This document shows, in pieces, positions 26,295 to 35,206 of a stretch of 64,000 nucleotides of DNA; position 1 is the first letter of the stretch, and every line of letters starts with the position of its first letter. Below the pieces are notes generated by a model that saw only the letters and a list, made by a program, of their open reading frames with translations, made no database searches and was not told where the DNA came from. The DNA is from Actinomadura nitritigenes. GTDB lineage: Bacteria; Actinomycetota; Actinomycetes; Streptosporangiales; Streptosporangiaceae. The position numbers were made by a program, and so were the translations under genes. Location of the stretch: positions 62,001 to 126,000 of the forward strand of contig NZ_JAGEOK010000018.1 of assembly GCF_017573545.1 (NCBI RefSeq), written 5' to 3'.

Positions 26295-26345
26295 TTGTCA
26301 ATGGCTAGATTGCCTCCGCGGGCGAGAACTTGTCAATGGCAAGAT
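26295..26345. promoter_or_regulatory. Direct-repeat operator pair for the TetR gene
   Basis: TTGTCAATGGCTAGAT (26295-26310) and TTGTCAATGGCAAGAT (26330-26345) differ at one base and are spaced 35 bp start to start in the 89-bp gap between divergent genes. The second copy is also an imperfect 15-bp palindrome (CTTGTCAATGGCAAG). Binding by the adjacent TetR is inference. Confidence 0.7.
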
Positions 26346-26357
26346 AGGATCGGCCGC

Positions 26358-26936
26358 ATGAGTGACGACGCCTACCACCACGGTGATCTGCGGCGGGCCG
26401 TCATGGCGGCCGCCGTGGACGCGATCGCCGAGTCGGGACCGGCCACCTGGAGCCTGCGCGAGCTGGCGCGCCGCGCGGGCGTCTCGCACGCCGCCCCCGC
26501 CCACCACTTCGGCGACAAGGCCGGGCTGCTCACCGCCGTCGCCGCCGAGGGCTACGCGCTGTTCGCCGACGCGCTCGAGGCCGCCGGCGACGACTTCCAC
26601 GACGTCGGGCTCGCCTACATCCGGTTCGCCATCGGCCACCGCGCGCACTTCGAGGTCATGTTCCGGCCCGAGCTGTACCGCACCGGCGACCCCGAGGTCG
26701 CCGCCGCCCGCGCCCGCGCCTACGGCGTGCTCGTGCGCGGCGCCCGGAGCGTCGCCCCGGGCCGGCCCCGCGGCGACCTGACCGCCCCGACCGCCGCCTG
26801 GTCGATCGTGCACGGCTTCGCCGAGCTGTGGCTGCGCGGCGCCCTGCCCGCCGAGCTCGGCGACGACCCGGAGGCCGCCGCCGAACCCGTCCTCAGCCTG
26901 CTGTTCGAGAAGCCCGCCCGGACGGCCGGTACCTAG
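26358..26936 (+). CDS. TetR/AcrR-family regulator (WHG-type ligand domain)
   Basis: 192 residues. The N-terminal helix-turn-helix is YHHGDLRRAVMAAAVDAIAE, then WSLRELARRAGVSHAAPAHHFGDKAGLLTAVA. The C-terminal domain has YIRFAIGHRAHFEVMFRPEL and WSIVHGFAELWLRGALP, the WHG signature. ATG 26358 follows the second operator repeat by 12 bp, so binding there would block its own transcription. Its stop overlaps the convergent MFS stop by four bases. Confidence 0.92.
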   Translation: MSDDAYHHGDLRRAVMAAAVDAIAESGPATWSLRELARRAGVSHAAPAHHFGDKAGLLTAVAAEGYALFADALEAAGDDFHDVGLAYIRFAIGHRAHFEVMFRPELYRTGDPEVAAARARAYGVLVRGARSVAPGRPRGDLTAPTAAWSIVHGFAELWLRGALPAELGDDPEAAAEPVLSLLFEKPARTAGT

Positions 26937-28429
26937 GACCCGGACGCGGCGGAACGCGGCCCCGCCGATTCTGCCGGCTCCGCCGGCCCCGCCGAGTCCT
27001 CCGGGACGGCGCGGGCCTTCGCGGGGACGCACAGCGCCGCGACCACGCCGGCGCCGGCCACCGCCGACGCGACCCAGAGGGCGGGCTTGAACCCGTCGAC
27101 GAACGAGGCGGGCGTCTCGTAGCCGCCGCTGTGCGCGAACACCGCGGCGAGGACGGCGATGCCGAAGACGCCGCCGAGCTCGCGCAGCGCCGTGTTCGTG
27201 CCGGCCGCCACGCCCGCGTCGCCGGCGGGCACCGCCGCGGTCGCCGCGCCCGCCGTCGTCGCGAAGATCATGCCGGTGCCGGCGCCCGCGACGACCAGCG
27301 GCGCGACCAGCGTCCCGTACGACACGTCCGGCGCGGTCGCGGACGCCAGCCAGCCGAGCCCCGCGCACTGCAGGACCATCCCGGCCGCCATCAGCGGGCG
27401 CGGCCCGACCCTGTCGGCGAGCGCGCCCGCGAGCGGCGCGGCGATCATCGGCATGCCCGTCCAGACCAGCAGCCGCACCCCGGTCTCCAGCGGGGAGTCG
27501 CCCAGCCCGGTCTGGAACAACTGGGTGATCATGAACAGCGAGCCGAGCAGCGACACCGCCTGCAGGAAGATCACCGCGTTCGCGGACGCGAAGGCGCGTA
27601 GCCGGAAGTACGCCAGCGGCAGCATCGGGTGCGCGGCCCGGCGCTCCCACAGCAGGAACGCCGCCACGAGCACGGCCCCGGCCGCCAGCGCGGCGGCCAC
27701 CTCGGGCGAGTCCCAGCCCGCCGACGGCGCCCGCACCGGCGCCCAGGTCAGCGCGAACATGCCGAGCCCCGCGAGGATCTGGCCCGGCACGTCCAGGTAC
27801 GGGCGCGGACCGCGGCTCTCCCGCAGCAGCGTCGCCGACAGCGGGATCATCACGAGCCCGACCGGCACGTTGATCCAGAAGATCCACTGCCAGGCCAGCC
27901 CCTCGGTGATCGCGCCGCCCAGCACCGGCCCGCCGGCGACCCCGAGGCCGGTGATCCCGCCCCACAGCCCGATGGCGGCGCCGCGCCTCTCCGCCGGGAA
28001 CACGTCACTGATCAGCGTGAGCGTCAGCGGCAGCAGCAGCGCCGCGCCGGCGCCCTCGACCACCCGGGCCGCGACGAGCGCGCCCGCGCCGCCCGCCAGC
28101 GCGCACGCGGCGGACGCCGCGGTGAACACCGCCAGGCCCGTCACGTAGATCCGGCGCCGGCCGAACCGGTCGCCGAGCGCCGAACCCGTCAGCATCAGGC
28201 AGGCGAAGGCCAGGTTGTAGGCATTGATCGTCCATTCGAGGTCGGACAGGCTCGCGCCCAGGTGGGTGCGCAGCACCGGCAGCGCGGTCGCCACCACCAC
28301 CACGTCCAGGGAGCACAGGAACGCCCCCATCCCCGCCAGCGCCAGCGTCCAGCCCCGCCGCGCCGCCGGGACGGCGTCCGCCTCGGACGCCTCCCGGCCG
28401 GTCGCGGTCTTGCTCGTCATCTCCGGCAT
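26933..28429 (-). CDS. MFS drug-exporter-like transporter (DHA2, 14 spans)
   Basis: 498 residues. Motif A is GSALGDRFGRRRIYVTGL, with motif C-like LGVAGGPVLGGAITEGLAWQWIF in span 5 and LAGALADRVGPRPLMAAG in the second half. A short acidic C-terminal tail follows the last span. ATG 28429 has AAGGGA upstream. The gene lies 28 bp downstream of the sigma-factor gene on the same strand, so the two are probably one transcript. The substrate is unknown. Confidence 0.9.
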   Translation of the reverse strand: MPEMTSKTATGREASEADAVPAARRGWTLALAGMGAFLCSLDVVVVATALPVLRTHLGASLSDLEWTINAYNLAFACLMLTGSALGDRFGRRRIYVTGLAVFTAASAACALAGGAGALVAARVVEGAGAALLLPLTLTLISDVFPAERRGAAIGLWGGITGLGVAGGPVLGGAITEGLAWQWIFWINVPVGLVMIPLSATLLRESRGPRPYLDVPGQILAGLGMFALTWAPVRAPSAGWDSPEVAAALAAGAVLVAAFLLWERRAAHPMLPLAYFRLRAFASANAVIFLQAVSLLGSLFMITQLFQTGLGDSPLETGVRLLVWTGMPMIAAPLAGALADRVGPRPLMAAGMVLQCAGLGWLASATAPDVSYGTLVAPLVVAGAGTGMIFATTAGAATAAVPAGDAGVAAGTNTALRELGGVFGIAVLAAVFAHSGGYETPASFVDGFKPALWVASAVAGAGVVAALCVPAKARAVPEDSAGPAEPAESAGPRSAASGS

Positions 28430-28457
28430 CCCGGTCCCTTCCCTTTGAGCGGATCGC

Positions 28458-29498
28458 TCACCGGGTACAGACCGCCGCCGATCCGGAAGGAACCGGTCCG
28501 CCGGGCGCGGCCGCGGACGGCGGCTCGCACGGCAGCTCGGTGGGCAGCCCGAACCGGGGGAACAGGCCCGGATCGAGGAACGCCGCGATCCCCGAGACGC
28601 CGCCGTCCGAGACCGTCAGCACCTGGACGCAGTGCGCGCGGTGCACGCCGTCCGGGCCGCGCATGTACGACGCCGCGGCGGGCCGGCCGTTGGCCGAGAC
28701 GGGGAACAGGCGCAGGTCGCCGGGCGCGCCGAGGATGTGCGCGGCGGCGAACCGCACCACGTGGTCCCTCCCGGCGAACCACGCCGCGAACGGCGGCATC
28801 TCCAGCGTCGCGTCCCGCGTCAGCAGGTCCGCGAGCGCCGCCGCGTCCGCGTTCTCGAAGGCCGCCGCGTACCGGTCCAGCAGCGCGCGGACGCCGGGGT
28901 CGTCCGGCTCGGCGACGCCGTCCTCCTCCGGGGCGAGCCGCTCGATCTGCTCGCGCGCCCGCTGCAGCATGCTCTTCACCGCGACCGTGGACGTGCCGAG
29001 CGTCTCGGCGACCTCGGCCGCCCGCCAGCCCAGCACGTCCCGCAGGATCAGCACCGCCCGCTGCCGCGCGGGCAGGTGCTGCAGCGCCGCGATCAGCGCC
29101 AGCCGGACCCCCGCGCGGGACGCGACGACCGCCGCCGGGTCGCCGCGGTCCGCCGCGTCCGCCCACCGGCCAGGCAGCGGCTGCAGCCACTCGATCTCCG
29201 GCCGGGCCGGCCCGACCGGACCCTCCGGATCGGAACCCGGGGCGCCGAGCCCCGACGGCAGCGGCCGCCGGCGCCGGGCGCCGAGCCCGGTCAAACACAC
29301 GTTCGTCGCGATCCGGTGCAGCCAGGTGCGCAGCGACGCCCGCCCCTCGAACCGGTCGAACGACCGCCACGCCCGCAGGTACACCTCCTGGACGAGGTCC
29401 TCCGCCTCGTCCAGGGACCCGAGCATCCGGTAGCAGTGCACCAGCAGCTCGGACCGGTACGGATCGGTCAGCCGCGCGAACTCCCCGTCATCGGCCAT
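28458..29498 (-). CDS. ECF sigma factor with C-terminal SnoaL-like domain
   Basis: 346 residues. Region 2: YRSELLVHCYRMLGSLDEAE then VQEVYLRAWRSFDRFEG; region 4: LPARQRAVLILRDVLGWRAA then TSTVAVKSMLQRAREQI. From about residue 215 comes a SnoaL/NTF2-like domain (LDRYAAAFENADAAALADLL), as in ECF41- and SigJ-type factors, whose tail modulates activity in place of a separate anti-sigma. No anti-sigma gene is adjacent. ATG 29498 is preceded by GGAGGGAG. The MFS gene 28 bp downstream is a likely co-transcribed target. Confidence 0.92.
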   Translation of the reverse strand: MADDGEFARLTDPYRSELLVHCYRMLGSLDEAEDLVQEVYLRAWRSFDRFEGRASLRTWLHRIATNVCLTGLGARRRRPLPSGLGAPGSDPEGPVGPARPEIEWLQPLPGRWADAADRGDPAAVVASRAGVRLALIAALQHLPARQRAVLILRDVLGWRAAEVAETLGTSTVAVKSMLQRAREQIERLAPEEDGVAEPDDPGVRALLDRYAAAFENADAAALADLLTRDATLEMPPFAAWFAGRDHVVRFAAAHILGAPGDLRLFPVSANGRPAAASYMRGPDGVHRAHCVQVLTVSDGGVSGIAAFLDPGLFPRFGLPTELPCEPPSAAAPGGPVPSGSAAVCTR

Positions 29499-29575
29499 CG
29501 GCACTCCCTCCACCGCTCTCACACCTGTACGGACCCGTGCGGAGCGGAAAAGGGACCGGCCTCCGGCCCGCGGAT

Positions 29576-31252
29576 TCAGCGGGACGCCCGCGCGGCCTCC
29601 GAGCCGGCGCCCTCTTCGAGCGCCCCGCCCTCGTCGAGGGCGGGGGCGTCCGGCGCGGTGTCCGGGACGACGGCCAGATCCGCGCGGAACCGGCGGTTGA
29701 GGGCCGCGCGCACCCGCGCCGTCCGGCTCCGGGCCCGCGGGCTCTCGACCCCGCCGGTCTCGGGCGGGACGTCCAGCGGGACCGCCGGCGCCGGGCGCGG
29801 ATCGGTGATCGCGGCCGTCCGCTCCGCCGGGAGACGCCGCTCGACCTCGCTGTACCGGCCCTCCGGCGACCGCATGATGACACCGGTCTCCAGGCCGTGC
29901 TCGACGAGCGCGAGGTCGCGGTGCTGCAGGCCGACGCAGATCCGGTAGGTGACGGCGTAGGCCAGCACCGGCCCGAGGATCACCAGGCCTCGGAAGAACC
30001 AGGTCGTCCAGAACAGCGGGACGTCGAACCGGTCGGCGATGACGTCGTTGCCGCCCGCGGCCCACAGGCCCCCGAAGAACACCACGCCGGCCATGCCGAT
30101 CCCGGTCCGCGCCGGGACGTCGCGGGGCCGGTCGAGCAGGTGGTGGATCTGGTCGTCGCCGGTGACCCAGCGCTCCAGGAACGGGTAGAGGGCGAGTCCG
30201 GTGAACAGCACCCCGGGCACCACCAGCGCCGGGACGATCACGCTCAGCGTGACCGTGTGCCCCCACGCGGTGATCTCCCAGGCCGGCATGATCCGCAGCG
30301 CGCCCTCCAGCCAGCCCATGTACCAGTCCGGCTGGGAGCCGGAGCTGATCGCGCCCGGATCGTAGGGGCCGAACAGCCAGATCGGGTTGATCTGGATGAA
30401 CGCGGCCATCAGCGTGGTGACGCCCAGCACCCACAGGAACAGCGACGTGGTCTTGCCGATGAACACCGGGAAGAACGGGTAGCCGCGCACGGTGGTGTTG
30501 CTGCTGCCCTTGCCGGGGAACTGGGTATGGGTCTGCCGCCAGGTCAGCACGATCGCGTGCAGCGGGACGAGCGCCGCCAGGAGCCCGGGGATCAGCAGCA
30601 CGTGGATCACGTACAGCCGCGGGATGATGTCGTTGCCGGGGAACTCCCCGCCGAACAGGAACATCACCAGGTACGTCCCCACCACGGGGACGGACGCGGT
30701 GACGCCCTCGAGGATCCGGATGCCGGTGCCCGACAGCAGGTCGTCCGGAAGTGAGTAGCCGAACAGCCCGTTGAGCATCGCCAGGATGAGCATGACGATG
30801 CCGATGATCCAGTTCAGCTCGCGCGGCTTGCGGAACGAGCCGCTGAAGAAGTGCCGCAGCGTGTGCACCAGGATCGAGGCCAGGAAGACCAGCGTGGCCC
30901 AGTGGTGGAGTTGCCGGACCAGCAGCCCGCCCCGCACGTCGAAGCTGATCTTCAGTGCGGAGGCGTACGCCTCGCTCATCCGCACGCCCTGCAACTGCGT
31001 GTACGAGCCGTGGTAGGTGACCTCGCCCATGCTGGGCTTGAAGAACAGGGTGAGGTACACCCCGGTGAGCAGGATGACCACGAACGAGTACATCGCGATC
31101 TCCCCGACGAGGAAGCTCCAGTGGTCGGGGAAGGCCTTGCGCAGCGCCTTGCGCGCGAAGCCGGTGGTGCCGAGCCGTTCGTCGAGGGCGTGCGCCGCGG
31201 CGTCCACGCCTCGCGCCGCACCCGCCCCCGTGCTCGGCATCGTGTCCGCCAT
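29576..31252 (-). CDS. Cytochrome bc1 complex cytochrome b subunit (QcrB paralogue, orphan)
   Basis: 558 residues with the eight-span cytochrome b fold. Heme-ligand histidines are in LVRQLHHWATLVFLASILVH and in the later RLYVIHVLLIPGLLAALVPLHA. SQPDWYMGWLEGALRIMP matches the PxWY/PEWY-type quinol-site segment, here PDWY. A poorly conserved 110-residue C-terminal tail follows the last span, as in actinobacterial QcrB. ATG 31252 has GAAAGGA upstream. Unlike the usual qcrCAB operon, no qcrC, qcrA or oxidase gene is adjacent, so this is probably a second, stand-alone copy. Confidence 0.92.
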   Translation of the reverse strand: MADTMPSTGAGAARGVDAAAHALDERLGTTGFARKALRKAFPDHWSFLVGEIAMYSFVVILLTGVYLTLFFKPSMGEVTYHGSYTQLQGVRMSEAYASALKISFDVRGGLLVRQLHHWATLVFLASILVHTLRHFFSGSFRKPRELNWIIGIVMLILAMLNGLFGYSLPDDLLSGTGIRILEGVTASVPVVGTYLVMFLFGGEFPGNDIIPRLYVIHVLLIPGLLAALVPLHAIVLTWRQTHTQFPGKGSSNTTVRGYPFFPVFIGKTTSLFLWVLGVTTLMAAFIQINPIWLFGPYDPGAISSGSQPDWYMGWLEGALRIMPAWEITAWGHTVTLSVIVPALVVPGVLFTGLALYPFLERWVTGDDQIHHLLDRPRDVPARTGIGMAGVVFFGGLWAAGGNDVIADRFDVPLFWTTWFFRGLVILGPVLAYAVTYRICVGLQHRDLALVEHGLETGVIMRSPEGRYSEVERRLPAERTAAITDPRPAPAVPLDVPPETGGVESPRARSRTARVRAALNRRFRADLAVVPDTAPDAPALDEGGALEEGAGSEAARASR

Positions 31253-31263
31253 CGACGCCGTCC

Positions 31264-31315
31264 TTTCGTCGGTCTGGACCGGTTCTGCGCATAAGACCGA
31301 TCCAGGCCGACGAAA
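31264..31315 (-). promoter_or_regulatory. Long inverted repeat in the qcrB leader
   Basis: TTTCGTCGGTCTGGA (31264-31278) and TCCAGGCCGACGAAA (31301-31315) form a 15-bp stem with one mismatch and a 22-base loop. On the qcrB transcript the inner arm runs directly into the ribosome-binding site GAAAGGA. It could be an operator or an RNA stem that masks translation initiation. Confidence 0.6.
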
Positions 31316-31358
31316 CGTGACATAAAGCGGTGTAACGCCCGTCACAGGGCGGCGGCGT

Positions 31359-31997
31359 TCAGACGGCGGGCGCCGCCCACCTCTCCCGGCGCCGGTAGCG
31401 AGGCAGCCAGCGCGCCCGGTACAGCATCCGGAACGGCGGCGGCAGCAGCCGCATCACCGCCCGGGACGTGGCGTCGGGCGCCCCGTCCAGCAGCCACGGC
31501 ACGAACGAGGCCAGCCCCCGCATGCCCAGCTCGCGGCGCATCTCGACGTCGAAGGTCCCCCACTCGAACGGGGTCAGCGCGCGGTGGATGAGCGGCAGCA
31601 TCTCCGCCTCCTTGTAGTCCAGGAGGTCGTTGACCGCCGCCGGCAGCGCCCGCGCGTACTGGCGGAGGGTGCGCCGGTCGCCGTGCTCCAGCGCCGCGTC
31701 GACGCCGTCCAGCAGCGGGACGACCCGGAACGCGCGCGTCTCCAGCGCGTCGAACACGGCGGGACGCTCCCGGCCGCGCATCACCGCCCACAACGCGCGC
31801 TGCTCGGCGGCCTGCTGGGCCAGCCAGTGCCGGCGGAACATCGCCCATCCCCGCGCGACCCGCCCCGGGTCCGGCGCGGCGTCGGCGTCCGCCGCCGCCG
31901 ACATCCGGGCCATGTCCCGGCGGAACGCGTCATAGGCGGCGTTCAGCATGGTCAGGTTGAACCGCCGCGGTGTGCTGCTCTCCGGTATGGCGCCCAT
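31359..31997 (-). CDS. Hemerythrin-like domain protein
   Basis: 212 residues, mostly helical. The pattern of a four-helix hemerythrin-like bundle is seen in RRHWLAQQAAEQRALWAVMR, LLDGVDAALEHGDRRTLRQY, YKEAEMLPLIHRALTPFEWG and the closing MRGLASFVPWLLDGAPDA, as in actinobacterial hemerythrin-domain proteins. Several histidines and glutamates could bind iron, but I cannot assign the full ligand set. ATG 31997 has GGAGGGGG upstream. A GTG-N8-CAC element (32016-32029) that resembles a Crp site lies just before the start. Confidence 0.7.
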   Translation of the reverse strand: MGAIPESSTPRRFNLTMLNAAYDAFRRDMARMSAAADADAAPDPGRVARGWAMFRRHWLAQQAAEQRALWAVMRGRERPAVFDALETRAFRVVPLLDGVDAALEHGDRRTLRQYARALPAAVNDLLDYKEAEMLPLIHRALTPFEWGTFDVEMRRELGMRGLASFVPWLLDGAPDATSRAVMRLLPPPFRMLYRARWLPRYRRRERWAAPAV

Positions 31998-32312
31998 GCC
32001 CCCTCCAAACCCTCCGTGCGACCCGTCACAGAGAAGATGGATCAGTGCCGCCGAACGTGACGCGATCGGGCCCGGCCAGGGTGTGACCTGCCCCACATCG
32101 CGCTCGCTCGGACGGTGTCATAAGTCCATGTAATCACCCTTCCCCGCCGCGCCCCGCTGATGCCGCCCCGTCCCCCGGAGGCGCTCTCCGCCCGCCGGTT
32201 CGGGCCGCACCGCGCGCCCCGCGGCGACCACCGCTGCGACCACCGCGCCCGGGGCCCGCTGATCGGGGCGAACTTCTGCCATGACCACGATCTTCGCGTA
32301 GCCTGCCGCCTG
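31998..32312. other. Divergent promoter region, 315 bp
   Basis: Holds promoters for the hemerythrin-like gene (left) and the gene at 32313 (right). Seen: GTGCGACCCGTCAC at 32016-32029, fitting the GTG-N8-CAC pattern of actinobacterial Crp sites, and GTGTGACCTG near 32081. The rest looks like non-coding GC-rich sequence. Confidence 0.35.
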
Positions 32313-33071
32313 ATGATTGATGAGCACACGTCGGTGGGTTCCCGGCATGTCCTGTGCGTCCTCGGCGCCGGACTCGACCTCGGCGAGGTCGAGGCGATCG
32401 CCGAGCAGGAGGGCTTCGAGCTCGACTGGGAGTACTCCGGGTACGCGCCGGACCCGCGGATGCCGGCCGCGTTCGAGGCGTGCGGCGCCGGCGCCTCCTT
32501 CACCGCTCCGGACTGGGAGGCGGTGCGCGGCCACGACACCGTCGCCTACCTGCTGTCGCCGCCCGCCCGCCCCGGCGTCGCGTTCACCGTCGCGCGCCGC
32601 ACGCTCGCGCTGACCGCCCGGCTGCTGCGCTCCGGCGCGACCGCGGTGAAGAACGAGAGCAACGGGCTCGCGCACGGCCGCGACCGGTGGCTCGACCTCG
32701 CCTACAAGGCGTACGCGGGCCAGGAGGCGGCCGTCCCGCTGTACCAGGCGTGCGTCAAGCGGCCGATCACGACCGGCGCGCTGTACTTCAGCTGCGGCAT
32801 GCACCTGCTCGGCGCCCCGGACGTCGAGCTGGACCATCCGGGCGCCCCGCATCCCGAGGACGTCCTCGACCTGATCGACGGGCTGGCGCTCTACCTGCTG
32901 ATGGAGCAGCGGACGCGGGAGCTCCGCGACGGCGAGACGTTCGCCCTGGAGGACGGCGCGGACCAGTGGGTGCTGCGGCACGGTCCGTGCGAGCGGTTCG
33001 CGGAGGACGACTTCTTCCACAACCCGCACGGCTACTGGCGGCTCACCCCCGGCCGGGGGACGTCCGCCTGA
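32313..33071 (+). CDS. Conserved protein of unknown function (DUF4261-like)
   Basis: 252 residues. The segments GATAVKNESNGLAHGRDRWLD, YFSCGMHLLGAPDVELDHP and DVLDLIDGLALYLLMEQRTR resemble the DUF4261 group, whose role is not known. No signal peptide or membrane span. ATG 32313 is the best start; the frame is open for 50 codons before it but that part is Pro/Arg-rich with no ribosome site. It converges on the MNIO operon with only 9 bp between stops, so it is not part of that operon. Confidence 0.65.
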   Translation: MIDEHTSVGSRHVLCVLGAGLDLGEVEAIAEQEGFELDWEYSGYAPDPRMPAAFEACGAGASFTAPDWEAVRGHDTVAYLLSPPARPGVAFTVARRTLALTARLLRSGATAVKNESNGLAHGRDRWLDLAYKAYAGQEAAVPLYQACVKRPITTGALYFSCGMHLLGAPDVELDHPGAPHPEDVLDLIDGLALYLLMEQRTRELRDGETFALEDGADQWVLRHGPCERFAEDDFFHNPHGYWRLTPGRGTSA

Positions 33072-33080
33072 GGGGCGGGG

Positions 33081-34349
33081 CTAGAGGTCGGGCATCTTCT
33101 CCAGCAGCCAGCGGACGCTGTTGTCGCCGCCGAGCGCCGGGAAGTGCCGCGCCGCCCGGTCGCACAGGTCGATGAGGTGCCGCTTGCGGCCGCTGCCGGG
33201 CAGTTCGACGTACTCGAAGGTCGGGCCGATCTGGGTGTCCTCGCCGGACCGGCTCTCGGCGAGCGGCCCCGCCAGGACGGGCCGCGCCACCATGATCTCG
33301 GCGATGTTGGCGAGCAGCCCCTGCATGGCGGAGACGAACGTGCGCTCGTACCCGTAGCGGACGCTGCGGCGGTTCGCGTCCATCCGCGCGGACGGGGTCC
33401 GGTACAGCACGTCGATGAAGTGCAGCACGTAGCAGTACACCGCGTTGAACAGGGCGTTCACGCTCGCGGCCGCCTCGTCCTCGGCGTACTGGAACCACTT
33501 GGGGTCCCTCGGCACCTTCCACACCGGGCCGATCGCCTCGACGCCCTCGGCGACGCGCTGGAACTTGGTGTGGTGCGGCAGCTCGTCCATCCCGAGCTTC
33601 GGCTTGAGCGGGTCGATGCTGACCAGCGGCTTCTTCGGGTCGGCGCCCTCGCCCTGCTCGACGATCATCCGGAGCGCCGCCTTCGCCGTCGTCAGGTTCT
33701 CGACCGGGAGCGGCGCGCCGCCGCCGTCCTTGTTCCAGTACGCGGCCACGTACTGGAGCTCCCTGTGCGGCGCCGCCCACAGGGCCGGGCTGTCGAGCTC
33801 CTCCAGACCCTTCCTGATGGCCCCGTAGAACAGGCCGATGGTGGCGTACTGCCCCTTCGGCGGCGTGCCCTCCTTCGGGTCGGCGTAGGGACGCTCGAAC
33901 TCCATGAAGACGTCCCGGACGACCTCCTTCGTGCAGGGGGCGAGGTGCAGCAGCAGCGGCGGATGCCGGTGCAGCATGTACTCGGGGTAGTCGGGGATGA
34001 AGTCCTCGTCGTAGAACGTCACCATGTCGCCGGCGCCGAGCGCGACCAGGATGTTGCGGACGAGGCACAGGTGCAGCATCTCCTCGATGACGATGCTGCG
34101 GACGAGCCGCTGCGCGCTCATCCCGGGGTTCCAGCGGGACGTACCGACCCCGCCGATCGAGTACATCGCGTACAGGTACATCGGGATGGTCTGCAGCTCC
34201 ACGGCGGCGGCCTGCAGCAGATGGTTGACGAGGTCGTCCTCGGTGCGGACGCCCATGGCGGCGTCGACGGGATGGGCGTCGAGGACGGTGGCGAGGGACG
34301 CGGCCGGGGCGGGGGAGGCGCCGGTCGTCCCGGCGGATCCGGTGGTCAT
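33081..34349 (-). CDS. Ferritin-like (VioB/iminophenyl-pyruvate dimer synthase type) protein
   Basis: 422 residues. The N-terminal ferritin-like helices carry probable metal ligands: E51 in AAVELQTIPMYLYAMYS, then E89/E90 and H93 in IVIEEMLHLCLVRNIL. This is the domain found in VioB of violacein synthesis and many uncharacterised actinobacterial enzymes. Later segments (LHFIDVLYRTP, SAMQGLLANIAEIMV) add further helices. It is the last gene of the five-gene MNIO operon, joined by an ATGA overlap to the DUF2063 gene. An oxidative step on the peptide or handling of iron are both plausible; neither is shown. Confidence 0.85.
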   Translation of the reverse strand: MTTGSAGTTGASPAPAASLATVLDAHPVDAAMGVRTEDDLVNHLLQAAAVELQTIPMYLYAMYSIGGVGTSRWNPGMSAQRLVRSIVIEEMLHLCLVRNILVALGAGDMVTFYDEDFIPDYPEYMLHRHPPLLLHLAPCTKEVVRDVFMEFERPYADPKEGTPPKGQYATIGLFYGAIRKGLEELDSPALWAAPHRELQYVAAYWNKDGGGAPLPVENLTTAKAALRMIVEQGEGADPKKPLVSIDPLKPKLGMDELPHHTKFQRVAEGVEAIGPVWKVPRDPKWFQYAEDEAAASVNALFNAVYCYVLHFIDVLYRTPSARMDANRRSVRYGYERTFVSAMQGLLANIAEIMVARPVLAGPLAESRSGEDTQIGPTFEYVELPGSGRKRHLIDLCDRAARHFPALGGDNSVRWLLEKMPDL

Positions 34350-35206
34350 CGCGGGGTCTCCTGTCGAGGGGTCGGGACGGGCGCGGCGGGGACGCGCTCG
34401 GGGAGGCGGGCCGTGAGCCACCGCTGCGCGATCCAGCGGCGCAGGTGCCGCCGGGCGGTGCCGTCGCCGACGCCGGCCCGTTCCGCCGCCGCGTCCAGCG
34501 GCGCGCCGGACAGCAGCGCGGCGAGCAGCGTGAACGCCTCGGCGGGCGGGCGGACGGTCACCACGCGGAAGTCGCGGCGGAACACGACCAGGTCGACCGG
34601 CCCGGGCTCGGGCGGCCCGGGCCGCGCGCCCCGGCGGACGGCGGAGTGGTACTCGTGCACGGCCGCGCAGCCGCGGAACACCCGCAGGCCGGGGGCCGCT
34701 GCGGCGGTCGTCGCGCCGGGCAGCTCCGCCGGCCACGGGGCGGGCGGCTCGCCCTCGGTGCCGGGGCCGTCGTAGACCTCGGCGAACAGGCACTCGTACC
34801 GCACCAGGTCGATCATCAGATCGATCCAGAACTCGCGTTGCCCGGCGGGCCGGTACCGGTCCGGGCGGTGCGCGGCGAGGTGCGCGGCGAGCCGCTCGTC
34901 CAGCCGGCCCAGGGTGTACGAGCGGGACGGGCGGGCGTCGAGGTACTCGCCGGCGAACGCGTCGAACAGCTCCGGGCCGAGCAGCGCGCGCAGCGCCGGA
35001 TGGCGGTGCCGCATCACCTCCAGCAGCCGCCGCCGGCACCCGCGCCGGTACAGCTCGACGCGGCGCTCCGCGCTCGGTCCGGCGGGCGCGGCGAGGAGCG
35101 CGGCGGCGCGTTCCGTCCCGGCGGACGGCGCGGTGATCGCGTCCTGGAACCACTGCTGGACGGCCCGCAGCGACGGCGGCCCGTCCACGGCGCGCGGCTC
35201 ACGCAT
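34346..35206 (-). CDS. DUF2063 putative DNA-binding-domain protein, MNIO partner (BufC/HvfC-like)
   Basis: 286 residues. The N-terminal DUF2063 region is visible in LRAVQQWFQDAITAP, RVELYRRGCRRRLLEVMRHR, ALLGPELFDAFAGEYLDARP and SYTLGRLDERLAAHLA. A C-terminal part, EAFTLLAALLSGAPLDAAAE and GTARRHLRRWIAQRWL, has a helix-turn-helix look. In known MNIO systems such proteins bind the precursor and present it to the DUF692 enzyme. It overlaps that enzyme's gene by 8 bp and the next gene by 4 bp. Confidence 0.88.
   Translation of the reverse strand: MREPRAVDGPPSLRAVQQWFQDAITAPSAGTERAAALLAAPAGPSAERRVELYRRGCRRRLLEVMRHRHPALRALLGPELFDAFAGEYLDARPSRSYTLGRLDERLAAHLAAHRPDRYRPAGQREFWIDLMIDLVRYECLFAEVYDGPGTEGEPPAPWPAELPGATTAAAAPGLRVFRGCAAVHEYHSAVRRGARPGPPEPGPVDLVVFRRDFRVVTVRPPAEAFTLLAALLSGAPLDAAAERAGVGDGTARRHLRRWIAQRWLTARLPERVPAAPVPTPRQETPR

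Noticed and set aside
33081..34349. Violacein-type pigment pathway because of the VioB-like domain
   Set aside because: No VioA, C, D or E relatives are present; the domain is used in many unrelated enzymes.
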